A program made the translations under genes and the position numbers. From NCBI GenBank assembly GCA_014904985.1, contig MU129101.1, forward strand, positions 49,650-113,649: a DNA stretch of 64,000 bases. The letters are read 5' to 3'. Shown here one piece after another: positions 10,960 through 20,689 of the stretch. Under the pieces are notes generated by a model, which worked only from the letters and a program-made list of their open reading frames with translations, ran no database searches and was not told the DNA's origin. Position 1 is the stretch's first letter; every line of letters begins with the position of its first letter. The stretch comes from Hydnum rufescens UP504 (taxonomy: Eukaryota > Basidiomycota > Agaricomycetes > Cantharellales > Hydnaceae).

Positions 10960-11933
10960 CTGTCTGACTCTATTGTCTACAATTGAAAAAACCTTACACT
11001 ACCACACCTGCTGGAGTGGGTGTGGCCCATTGTTCCACCCAGTGGGTCGTGTTTTGTTGGGTGGGGTTTCGTATTTCGTTCAGCTGGGTTGTTTGGCGGA
11101 CCTTCGGTTGGTGGTTCACGTGAGTTCCAAGTCGAGTGGGGGGTGGTTGGCATGGGTTCTGGGTTCGGATAACAAAACATTAGTGAAAAAAGAAAAAAAA
11201 CTTACCTTTAAATCACCACACCCACTAAGGCAGGTGTGTGGTGCAGGGGCTTCCTTGTTTTTGTTTCATCCATTTCACGGGTTGTCATTCCTGCGCATTC
11301 ACTGAGTGGGCCCAGTTGTCATTGCTGGGTTGATGTGTATGGGAGGGGGGTGGGTTGTTTGGGGTCCCCCGGGTTCTCATTCGGCGGGTTTTCACCTTCA
11401 GAACATAGAATTAAAAAGTATATTAGTTAAAAATTAAAACCAGCACAAAAAGAGCAGCTTTCACTGCTCTTTTTGCATGGTTGTATATATTGGGGGGGCC
11501 TCACCTTACATAGAACCCCACACCCACCATAGCAGGTGTGGTTCGTGCGGCCATTCGCAGTTGTCATCATGCTTGCATTGGTTGCGTTTTTCTTTGTCAT
11601 GGTGTATGGGAAGGGGGGTTGGGTCATCTGGCGTATCTCCAGGTTCTCATTCGGCGGGGTTTTTACCTTCAGGACATAGAATAAAAGATTATATTAGTTA
11701 AGAATTAAAACCAGCGCAAAAAGAGCAGCTTTCGCTGCTCTTTTTGTGGGGCTGTATATATTAGGGGGACTCATCTTATATAGAACCACACACCTGCCGT
11801 AGCGGGTGTGTGATTCGTGCGGCCGTTCGCTGGGCACGTTGTCGTCTGTCATGCTTGTCTTGATCACGTTGGTCATGTTTTTCTTTGTCATGTTGTATGG
11901 GAAGGGGGGGTGGGTTGTTTGGCATATCCCCGG
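10960..11933 (-). repeat. Left-arm unit array, distal part
   Basis: Read on the minus strand from 11933 downward, the units are: a C/A-rich exon-like segment ending at 11788-11810 in a CACACACC...GGTGTGTG hairpin and TATATAAGATGAG; an intron-like segment with hairpin 11715-11747 and branch TTAACTAAT near 11700; a second exon-like segment ending in hairpin 11520-11545 and GTAAGGTGAGG; an intron-like segment with hairpin 11446-11475; a third exon-like segment ending in hairpin 11217-11243 and AAAGGTAAGT; a compact 47-bp intron-like segment ending CCCAG; and a last segment ending in hairpins near 11000-11040 and 10930-10965. Confidence 0.75.
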
Positions 11934-13618
11934 TATAGAAGAAGGGTTAGGAGCTCCGATGACTGTCAAATCAAAATCTGGTTCAGCCAGTGTGTAGATA
12001 GGAGACTGTGTTTCTGTTTATTCAAATGGGTTGGTTCGCTTCGATGGTTGATCACTCTCTGCAAGATATGTATGTGTTTATTGGAGAATGGAATGTGATA
12101 TGGACTAGCAATAGTCAATGATATATCGTAGATGCTTATAGGAAGGCTTATACGTTGTATGGAATGCTTATAGAAAGGCTTATATGTGGAGGATGCTTAT
12201 AGGAAGGCTTATACGTCTGGGATGCTTGTGGAAAGGCTTATACGTGTTCGTGTTGCGTTTGTTTGTTTACTGATATTTGTGTGTCCTCGTTTACGTCCTC
12301 CTAGTCAAAATGCAGATATCTGTGGGCTGTAGAATGGTCAGTGCTTGGTTAGTTTGGTTAGTATGCTTCAATCTTCATTCCTGACTCGTATTTCGTTATG
12401 CTTACTTTTTCCTTGGATGTCCAGCAACTCTAACCTTAGGTTCTGCAACTATCCTTGGCTTCAGTATTTCGCGTAGATGGCTTCCAGTAACTTGGTCTCA
12501 ACAACCTTGAAGATGACTTAGCTCCAGATGGCTTTAGATAGACAGTTCTTTAGATATTAAGCAGAATGGTAGACAGTAGTTGACAGTGGTTGATTTCCAG
12601 AGTGAGGAGATTGGGGGGAACAAGAAAATCTGCTAGCTTATATACCTATCTGAAGGTGGCTGTGCATGGAGCAAGAACAAAAGAGTAATAAAGCTATGAG
12701 ATCATAGTGATGTCATGGGGGAGTCATAGTGGAGTAGAACAAAAGAGTAATAAAGAAATGATGTCATAATGCGGTCATAGCTGAGTCATCCATAGAGTGT
12801 GATGTCATAGTGAAGTCATAGTGATGTCATTCATAAAGAGAACAAAAGGATTCATAAAGGGAATGATGTCACTAATTTGCTGAGCTTGTGGAGTGGTTGG
12901 AGCATGATGTCACTGATCTTGTGATGTGTTTTGGGGCTCATGGGAAGCGAAATTAAAGGACATCTCCGGGTTCTGGAGATTAATCTGAGCATAGTCCAGT
13001 GGTTAAGGTGTTTTTGTTACTGGTTAATAAAAGGAACAAGTGCATGGTGTGGGATTCGATGCAGAGACAGCAGTTTGTATCCGTAATAGGCGTGCTTGGT
13101 ATCATTCAATGCGGATTTTTAACAGCTTTCTGGGCGCGGTGGTTCCGAGCAGATCCGGTGTAAACTGACGGAGAAATTCGTTTTTTACTGATGGGTGTTA
13201 ATTCTGATAGTAATATTGTTCTGTAGAGTTCAGTTTTAATCTGTTCTTCGCGTGCTCAGTACCGTTGGATGCGGATTTTTTATATCTTTCTAGGCGCGGT
13301 TGTTCCGAGAGTATTGAATGCGAACTGACGGAGGTATTCGTTTTTTACTGGAAATCCTGGATTTTAATAATAAAATTGGCCTGGAGAGTGCAGTTTTGGT
13401 CCGTTCAACTTGTGTTTGGTACCGTTCGAAAGGTGTGAATCGTAGCTTTCTAAGCGTTATATGGGCGTACCTCTCCGATCAAAACTGACGGAGTTATAAA
13501 ACGAATTTCGTTTCTGCGCATAGCCGTAATTAATCTCATAATCGGTCATGTGATCGTCCAATGGCTGGAAGTTGTGTAATTTCGCTTTTTCTGATACTGG
13601 ATGTTTTTATCTTCCACA
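11934..13618 (-). mobile_element. Solo LTR-like insertion (1685 bp)
   Basis: Copy L lacks this segment, and the flanks here join there as AACCCGGGGATATGCC. CCGG occurs at both ends (11930-11933 and 13619-13622), consistent with a short target duplication. Read on the minus strand it begins TGTGGAAG and ends TTCTTCTATA, and carries a promoter-like TATATAAGC (about 12638-12646) roughly 975 bp in, as expected at a U3/R boundary. No coding frame is present. Internal repeats are ATGCTTATAGGAAGGCTTATACG units (12130-12245), AGTCATAGTG units (12700-12840) and three TGCGGATTTTTA...TTCCGAG blocks (13100-13470). Assignment to an LTR is inferred from ends and promoter layout. Confidence 0.65.
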
Positions 13619-14050
13619 CCGGGTTCTTGTTCGATGGATTGTCACCTTCAGGACATAGAATAAAAACATTACATTAGTTAAAAATTAAAACCGGCTGTAT
13701 TGGGGGGGGGGCTCACCTTATATAAAATCACACACCTGCTGTAGCAGGTGTGTGGTTCATGCAGCCACTTACTGGGCACACATTGGTCATGTTGTTGCAG
13801 TTGTTGTTGGCTGGTGTGTTGCCATTTGGGTCCTGACTGGTCAGACCCTTGTCGTTTGGCTGCTTTTCGTCCACTGCCTTGGAGCAGGCCATGATCTAAA
13901 GTAATAAAAGATATGTTAGTAAAAAAATATTCAAAGCAGTGCAAAAAGAGCAGCTTTTGCTGCTCTTTTTGCGCTGTTGTAGCTAACTACAATTAAGAAA
14001 AAAAACTTACCTAGTGACCACACACCTGCAGTGGCAGGTGTGTGGTCATC
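13619..14050 (-). repeat. Left-arm unit next to the centre
   Basis: On the minus strand: hairpin GACCACACACCTGC/GCAGGTGTGTGGTC (about 14018-14048), then GGTAAGT, hairpin 13940-13972, TACTAAC branch site, TTTAG, ATGGCC (about 13892), an A/C-rich exon-like segment, a hairpin at about 13732-13757, TATATAAGGTGAG, TTAACTAAT and the next acceptor region. This is almost identical to 1-430 in reverse complement. Confidence 0.8.
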
Positions 14051-14065
14051 ACTTTCCTTTTCTAG

Positions 14066-14180
14066 GCTGTTGGGTGGTGGTGGTGGTGTAGTTGCGAGAC
14101 GGAACGCGACTTGATACTGGCAATTGCTGGTGTTGAGATGCGTTCATTCTTGCAACTACACCACCACCCAACAAGGCAAC
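14066..14180. repeat. Central palindrome of copy R
   Basis: GTTGGGTGGTGG...GTAGTTGC at about 14069-14095 is the inverted counterpart of GCAACTACACCACCACCC at about 14152-14172. Flanking sequence (CACTTTCCTTTTCTAGGC against GCCTAGACAAGGAAAGTG) extends the inversion. The single-copy loop between is only about 55 bp. Unit arrays on both sides point away from here, so a shared bidirectional promoter would have to lie here, but I see no clear TATA motif. Confidence 0.7.
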
Positions 14181-14235
14181 CGCCTAGACAAGGAAAGTGA
14201 TGACCACACCCCACCACTGTGGGTGTGGTCACTAG

Positions 14236-15296
14236 GTAAGTTTTTTTTAAATCATAGTAGCTACAACAGCACAAAAAGAGCAGTGAAAGCTGCTCTTTTG
14301 TGCTGCTTTGAATATTTTTTTACTAACATATCTTTTATTACTTTAGATCATGGCCTACTCCAAGGCAGCGGATGAAAAGTGGCCAAACAACAAGGGCCCA
14401 GACAGTGAGTGCCCCAACGGCTATATGCCAACTGAAAACACGCCAAACGAACACGCGATAAACAATGAGAACATGGGGATTGACTGGCCACGCGAACCAC
14501 ACCCCATCGAAGTGGGTGTGCGGTTCTATATAAAGTATGTAACATATCTACCCCAACAGTGCAAAAAGAGCAGCAAATGCTGCTCTTTTTGCACTGGTTT
14601 CGATTTTAACTAATACTATGAATTATTCTAGGACATCGCCTGAACCAGGACCCACCAATAACAACTTGCAGCAAGAGACACCAACAAAGACCCGCCCAAT
14701 GAGCCCCCCTCCCCTCCCAGACAACATCAGTCAAACGAAACACAGCCAAACAACCACCTGCCAAATGGGACCCCACCACACAAGAATCGCCAAGCAAGAC
14801 CCCACTGAGCAGACCCCACCGCATGAGAAACTAAATGAACCACACACCCGCTGTGGCGGGTGTGTGGTTCTTTATAAGGTGAGTATGTTTGTGTACCCAA
14901 CGGTGCAAAAAGAGCAGCAAAAGGCTGCTCTTTTTGTGCCAGTTTTAATTTTTAACTAATGTTATCTTCTATTCTAGGTTATCCCCTGAACCACACTCTG
15001 AAAGCCCGCCACACGACCCCTTCCCTCCCACTACACATCAACCACGTGATGACACCTGCCACCAATAGCACATGCAAAGAATCCCGCACAAATAACCTGC
15101 GAAGCGAACGACTTGAAGATGCAGGAAACCCATGCACCACACACCGCCACCAGTGGGTGTGTGGTGATTTTCAAGGTAAGTATTTTATACTACATGTACC
15201 ACCATGCAAAAGGAGTAGCGCCTGCTGCTCCTTTTACCCGGCTTTTCTTCTCTTTTTTTTCTTTTTTCACTAATGTTTATTTTCATCTAAACCCAG
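14236..15296 (+). other. Right-arm four-intron hairpin cassette
   Basis: Four intron-like segments are visible: 14236-14346 (GTAAGT, hairpin 14271-14301, TACTAAC, TTTAG), 14535-14631 (GTATGT, hairpin 14560-14592, TTAACTAAT, TCTAG), 14879-14977 (GTGAGT, hairpin 14903-14938, TTAACTAAT, TCTAG) and 15176-15296 (GTAAGT, a weaker hairpin near 15210-15236, CACTAAT, CCCAG). Each is preceded within 6-20 bases by an exon-end hairpin; the one at 14836-14869 pairs GAACCACACACCCGC perfectly with GCGGGTGTGTGGTTC. Donor, branch and acceptor sites occur in correct order in all four, which strongly suggests real spliceosomal introns in a repeated transcript. Confidence 0.7.
14350..14989 (+). CDS. Possible small spliced ORF in the hairpin cassette
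   Basis: Joining 14350-14534, 14632-14878 and 14978-14989 with the introns described gives an uninterrupted frame of about 147 codons from ATG to TGA. The product would be hydrophilic, rich in Asn, Pro, Thr and Lys, with no membrane segment or known domain; the exon-end hairpin reads EPHTRCGGCVVLYK. Support is weak. The equivalent ATG frame in the left arm and in copy L stops after about 55 codons, so the frame is not conserved between copies while the hairpins are. It may equally be a non-coding transcript. Confidence 0.3.
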
Positions 15297-15299
15297 AAC

Positions 15300-16879
15300 C
15301 CACTCCAACCACCCCCTGAAACCTGCACACACCATCAAGCAAAGAGACTGAAACCATGTGACTATGCCGAACGAAAACACGTAACCCGGGCAGTGAGGCA
15401 GAGGATAGCTAGATACATATGTATGATAGTACATTCTAAATAATAACCAATGAATAATTATATGGAGTATGTGGATCCTTGGCATTGTGTTTCCAACTAA
15501 CACCCCCTGGGGTGTTTTGCATCCGAAAGTACCCCTCAGAGTTTTGCATGGATGATTTAGTTGAATTTTGAGAACCAGACTATGATCAGGGTGCATAGCT
15601 TTCTATTGAATATCATCTCAACATTGGGTTTGGTCCCCTCATTGATAGCCATTTCAGGAAACTCTCTGGACTTGTAATAGAAGGCTTGGGTCCACTGAAA
15701 GCTAATGAACACCTGTGTTAAATAGTGGCCAGATCTGGTTTCTTCATCATATGTGACTGCTCAGTGCCTGATTTTGTTTTAAGTGCCCATCACTTGACAA
15801 TACAGATCTGGATTAATACTGACTCCTGTGCATGTGGAAGATCTATTGTACCTACAGTTCTTATTGTTCACATGCTCCTGCACCCATAGCACACTGCCTG
15901 TATGTTAGTATCCAGTCTGAAGGAAGGGGGGTGTCAACAGCCTGCACCACCCCCTTCCCAAACTTTCAGATTCAAGTGAAAGGGGGGTGTTAGCTGGAAA
16001 TCCAATGCCAGGGGTGTCAAATAGGATTATCCAATAATGAGAAGTGAATAAATATAAATAATAGTCATTATTGCCAATAAGCCCACACAGCCCCTGACCC
16101 ATTCACAGGCATTCCCAGGCTTGCTGGGAGCCATCCTGATACCCCCAACCAAATATATCCCTGTGCTTCTGCTCACAGTGTGGTTTGATCCTGCCCTAGT
16201 TGATCCCCCCATTACTTGCTGGTATAGTTGTGGGCTGGATATGAAGCTCCCAGTCTTAGCATGAATCTTGACACCAATTTTCTGGAAAAATCTTATGGCT
16301 ACTCCTGCCATAAACCTGCTAGGGTGAGAGTGTGGTGCTGCCAAGTACTTTTTTTTTTTGATTTTTATGAATAGTACTGCACTAGGGTGTATGGTATGCT
16401 TTTTGTTTTGATTGAATTTTTAAATAAATAAATAAAGTGGTTCCATTGCAGACATTTCCAGAATTTCCAGATGTAAAAATATACTCATACTATGGTAATT
16501 GCTTGTTTAAGGCTTAACTGCATTTGGAAGTCTGGGGTCTTTTTGATCAGCAGGGTCATCTGAGGGTCCCCCTACCCATTTGGGCCATCCCCCCCTGGTC
16601 ATGGGTCTGGATTGGGCTGGATGGCTTGGGTACACTGTGGATATACTTGATTTATTTTCCACATTTTCCGCATTTTCCACATTTGGGTATTACATAATTA
16701 AAAATAAATGTGGATCACTGCCTCAGTGGTATGGAACTATGAAGGGGTTCATTTTGGAGCCACATTGGGGCCCCATGGCACCACATTGGGGTATATGGGC
16801 CCAATTGGGGCCCCATTTGGGCTGATTCCCTGATATTGAATTATCAATTGGTACCCATATGGCACCCCATCACAATTGG
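15300..16879. other. Right-arm interior, no gene recognised
   Basis: After the last unit, the sequence is AT-rich with short frames only. The 16600-16720 part (GGGCTGGATGG..., TTTTCCACATTTTCC) resembles 61370-61450. ATTGGGGCCCC-type motifs cluster at 16765-16815 as in the opposite subterminal region near 10760. The left arm has no equivalent of this 1.5 kb. Confidence 0.5.
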
Positions 16880-16951
16880 ACCTACTTAGGTACCAAAAAG
16901 TGTCACAAATTTGATACCTATCATAGGTATCAAATATGGCTGACCAGCCTG

Positions 16952-17520
16952 CTTGCATGGCTGAAAGATTTTGATGAACAAACAAAAGAGAAGGCCAATG
17001 GACGGCCCTGCCTTCTCCTTCTGGATGGTCATGTATCACACCTCACACTTGAGTTCATACAGTATGCACACACTCATGACATCATTACATTGTGTTATCC
17101 ACCACATACCACACATGTATTCCAGGGACTTGATGTTGCAGTTTTTGGGACATTCAAGACCTACTGGACCAAGGAGTGCCATAAATGGGCAAAGGATACT
17201 GGGGATGTTGTCAATAAGGACTCCTTCCTATTAATATTTGATTGAGTGTACCAACGGGCCTTCACTAAACCCACTATAATTTCAGCATTCCAGAAGACAG
17301 GAACCATACCCTTCAATCCTAGTATCATTACAGCATCCTTGATGGCCCCATCTGTTGCCACATCTATCATCAGCGAACTCCCATTTACACAGCCACAGCC
17401 CATCCAAGCATTCATGACTGCATGGGGAATGTTGTTGCCTACCAAACCACAGGATCAGGGCATCCATACCCACAGTCACAATCAGAGTGCAATAATTCCA
17501 CAAATGGAACCAAAATAACC
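16952..17520 (+). pseudogene. Pogo/CENP-B-like transposase, 3' catalytic half
   Basis: Resumes directly after the target duplication as LAWLKDFDEQ. It carries the second and third catalytic blocks: LLLLDGHVSHL (Asp of the DDE triad) and FQGLDVAVFGTFK (third acidic position), then the AFTKPTIISAFQKTG motif typical of fungal CENP-B/Fot1 proteins. An in-frame TGA at about 17243-17245 lies between these motifs, so the gene carries further damage besides the insertion. Confidence 0.8.
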
Positions 17521-17614
17521 ATGTCACACCAGAAATCCATTCCCTGCTGCTCCAATATTTCCACTGTCAATCCCAGAATCTGCCATTGGGCAACTCTCAC
17601 TAGAAGCTGCTAAG

Positions 17615-18322
17615 ATGAAGCAGCATGCATCTGCTGTGTGTGATGCATTGTCAGATTCATCATTTGCTCATATGGTCTCATCATCACCTGCTAAATTGGC
17701 GAAAGCATTCCTACCTCCCCTTTCATTATGGGCCCCTTCGCAGATTCAAACCCTGGACTGGGGGCTCCTGGATGCAGCAGAAGGGGAGGATGATCTCAGC
17801 AAAGATGAGCTCCATGGGCTCATGACTAGGCTATGCACCAAACTCAAACTTTCAAAAACCCATATTGAACACCTCGATGGGACTCTGAAGTCGTACTCCT
17901 CACAACTGATTCTACAAAATCTGTACTGCAAAAAAATCACCAATCAGCTCCAGCATCGAGAGGATAAAGCAAAACCTACTGAGAACATCACTGTCAAGCT
18001 CAATGCAACAACAGGGTTGCTCATATCATGTCAAGAGACCGAGGATCTGGTTAAGGGGGTGTGGGCCACTTGCCAGAAGGCTGCCGATGAGAAGGCAGTG
18101 CACATGGAGAAGGCTGCAGCTGCAAAGGCCAGTGTGACATTGAAGAAGGCAGCCATCAAGGAATGGAAGAGATCAAGGGCCAAGCAATTGGCAGTCTGGG
18201 AGAAGGAGATTGTGGTATGGTTTGAGATGACTAAGGATTGGCCAAAAGGGAAGCCGAAGCTGAAATGCCCTGTTAAACCACCAGTGCACACTCCAAAGAA
18301 GGTTGCAAGTGATGACAGTTGA
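17615..18322 (+). pseudogene. C-terminal region of the pogo-like transposase
   Basis: A 235-codon open frame follows the catalytic half. It contains a Ser/Ala-rich start, a region beginning LDWGLLDAAEGEDD, and a long Lys/Glu/Ala-rich helix (about residues 145-210, coiled-coil-like) ending in a basic Pro/Lys tail. This order is usual for the C-terminus of basidiomycete pogo/CENP-B-like transposases. It is in a different frame from the catalytic half, so either an intron or a frameshift lies at 17520-17615. Confidence 0.6.
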
Positions 18323-18780
18323 TGGTGGTGATGAAAATGGCAGCAGTGAGTCATCGGAGGATGATGGGGAGGGGTTGTGACAAGCTCCATACAAGGTTTG
18401 GGGGTGATCAGTGGTCAGTAGCAGGAGCAGTGACTAATTCTTCTGAACCCACATGTTTCATGGAGTTATTCATGGTCGTTCCCACCCCAACCAGTCTCTT
18501 CATGTGATTATTTTCAATTCTTATTCTATGGTCTTGAAAATTTGCAAATATACTCTAAAGATACCTGTCCATCATCCTACATATGCAGATGGGGGGAATA
18601 TGAAGAAATGTAAAAGAATTTCGACTTCACTGAGTTGTGTTTCAAGGATATATAAAGTACTGTACTTCAGAAAGCTGGAAGAAGGCCTCTTCACAGACTC
18701 TGAAGATGGGACTTACTGTTAGGCCCTTCCTGCCTTCAGAGTCTTCAAAGTGGCTTTTGATTTTCCTGATGTGAGTGATG
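18323..18780. other. 3' flank of the transposase, no gene
   Basis: Only short frames. Two inverted CTTCAGAGTC/GACTCTGAAG blocks near 18695-18710 and 18735-18755 form a dyad. The same GAAGACTCTGAAGACTCTGAAG motif occurs as a direct repeat at 53580-53610. Confidence 0.4.
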
Positions 18781-18990
18781 GGCTGTGTCAGTGGTGGAGA
18801 TATGTCATCTTGAAGGGCTATGGTGGCTGTGGTGGCTGTGTGCAGGAAGTAGTACTTATAGCCCTTTGCAGTTGGGGGATCACCAGTTTTGATCTCTCAG
18901 GATTCCCACTGCAATAGGTGTGTGGTCAATCAATCTCTTTCCTCTTTCTGTTTGTGGCTTTGATGGCAGTGTTGCCCTGACACCACCCTC
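18780..18990 (-). repeat. Dispersed repeat R1, copy a (inverted, partial)
   Basis: Reverse complement of parts of 20700-20935 and 61850-62070. Shared landmarks are CCACAAACAG(A/G)AAGAG, two CAGTGG(G)AATCC blocks near GATCAAAACTGG, and GGGCTATAAGTACTACTTCC. The last is TATA-like, so R1 might be an LTR or promoter region, but its boundaries are not resolved. Confidence 0.6.
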
Positions 18991-19130
18991 CTTGGTTTCC
19001 AAGTTGGCAGCTTAATTTACTGTAGATCCAGCCAGAGACAGAGACATGATTAGATGAATGTGAATATTGGGATGATGGTGCCAAGAAGATTTTGTTAGAT
19101 GGAGGCACCAAGGGAATTATCTGGGTACTT

Positions 19131-19287
19131 GGGCCTGTTTGGATGCAGGAATCTAGATCCTAGGCCAGATTCTTGGCCAGATTCTTGGCAGATTCTTTGC
19201 AGATTTTTTGTGCTCTTAGAAAGAATCTCTAGTGCCCAAGGAACTCCATAGATTCCTGTCTCATAGTTCTGCCATCCAAATCCCATC
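19131..19287. mobile_element. Possible ~157-bp MITE
   Basis: Starts GGGCCTGTTTGGATGCAG and ends with CATCCAAATCCCATC. The shared inverted core is TTTGGATG(G)CAG, and an AGGAATCTA block lies inside both ends. No clear target duplication was seen. Confidence 0.35.
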
Positions 19288-20689
19288 ATTGGTTCTGGAC
19301 ATTTGTATACCTCACAGATCCCATGGAGTGGCAGTGTATATGGCTATATCAGATTAACAAGCACAGTGAGCCCTAAAAGTGTGGATTTTTACTGGGCTCC
19401 ACCCACAAATTATTGCAATTCATAGGGTCACCAGCAAGTCTGGCACCTGTGATTAATTACTGATGTCAGAGAGACTGCCAAATTATTCCTGGGTTCTAAA
19501 CAGGGTCAAGTTCAGGAAAGTGCAAAGATCCTGAAAGCCAGTCAAATTCAGCAAATGCTGAATACTGTAATGTCATCAGCACTTGCTCCATGCTCACTCC
19601 TCCCAACTACAACCACCTGCTGAACCACTAGCCCAAACTTCCCCCATGGTCCCCCCATGTCCAACTAGCTGCAGCCCATTGACAGCCATGGCCAATTGTG
19701 CAAAACCAAAGAGGCCTCCACACATTAGCACTAAGGATAAGATCAGGGCACAATCTGCTCAGATCAAACAACTCTGAGGTTCATTAGATCCCATGTAAAT
19801 GTTCTGCAATGTGGCTATCAACTGGACCCAAATTATTAAGCCCAGCTCAGTCAATATTGCCAGTGATGGGAAAGGCCAGCACCCCAGCCTGATGCTGGAC
19901 AGGACATTATGAAGATGGCCAAATTACCCCCCCCCCCCAGTGAAGCAGGAAAAAGAGGTTGGTGCCTTATTAATCAACTTGGATTGGACAAGGAGAACCA
20001 AGAGGATAAATTGTTTTACAACACAACAATGGTATGTGTAATATAGTGTATTACATAAGGGAGTTCAGACTCAAAAGTCATGTATATATGGCAGTTGCCA
20101 AGATTGAATAAGAAACTTTTGCCTGCACCTCTACACCTAGTGAAAACCATGAATCTCTGTCTTTGTCTCAGTCTCTACTGCTTCTATCTGGATATCTGGT
20201 TGGCCTGTCTGGTAGCCATCAATACTAGGCCTTTCCTAGCCTGGGAGTTACACTTCTCGACCTTGGCAGGAAAGCAGTAAGCAAGATCACCCCTTCCTCT
20301 TACTGACCCCACCTCCTCTCCTTAGGTAGTGACTGTGCCACTTGGCCAGTCACTACTCCTTTATCCCTTCCATCATGACCTCCTCTCTCCTGCATCCTTT
20401 TCTCCTGGGCGCAGGGCAAAGCCAGTGCTTAGCCCTGTGTGCAGCTCCTCCACCCAAAGCCAGTGCTGAGGGTGGTGTGATTACCCTTTCACCTTCTTCT
20501 CCCCTTATCCCTTCCCATCCTGCTCCCAACCTGTTGACTCTGCTTTGTCCAAGTACAACAACAAGTGCCCTCCTGAATCTGGGAGGCACTTCATTACAGT
20601 ATGTGCCTTGTCATCACCTTTTCCCAATGCTCATATCCTTCTCTTCATCAGAGAGATACTTTCACATCCTCAAAACAAGCAGGCCTTGA
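19288..20689. other. No gene recognised
   Basis: CpG-poor, with scattered short frames and a C-run at 19928-19939. The 20342-20689 frame is compositionally biased and matches nothing I recognise. Probably old element debris. Confidence 0.45.

Larger units (their letters stand above)
10676..16951. mobile_element. Palindromic hairpin/intron DNA element, complete copy R
   Basis: A 6276-bp insertion has an 8-bp target duplication and imperfect terminal inverted repeats: the left end is CACCTTGGACAGCCGTAT and the right end, read inward on the minus strand, is CAGGCTGGTCAGCCATAT. TAGGTATC and TTTGGTACCTAAGTAGGT follow at similar distances inside both ends. The 8-bp duplication and CA-G ends are hAT-like, but no hAT transposase is present. 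The interior is a fold-back structure centred near 14.12 kb with unit arrays running outward on both strands. A 1.7-kb solo LTR sits in the left arm. The right arm has an extra 1.6 kb (15.3-16.9 kb) of unrecognised sequence. Class is uncertain: it could be a non-autonomous hAT-like or a novel fold-back element. Confidence 0.8.

Noticed and set aside
10676..16951. Helitron or Crypton interpretation of the fold-back element
   Set aside because: An 8-bp target duplication and terminal inverted repeats are present, which neither class produces.
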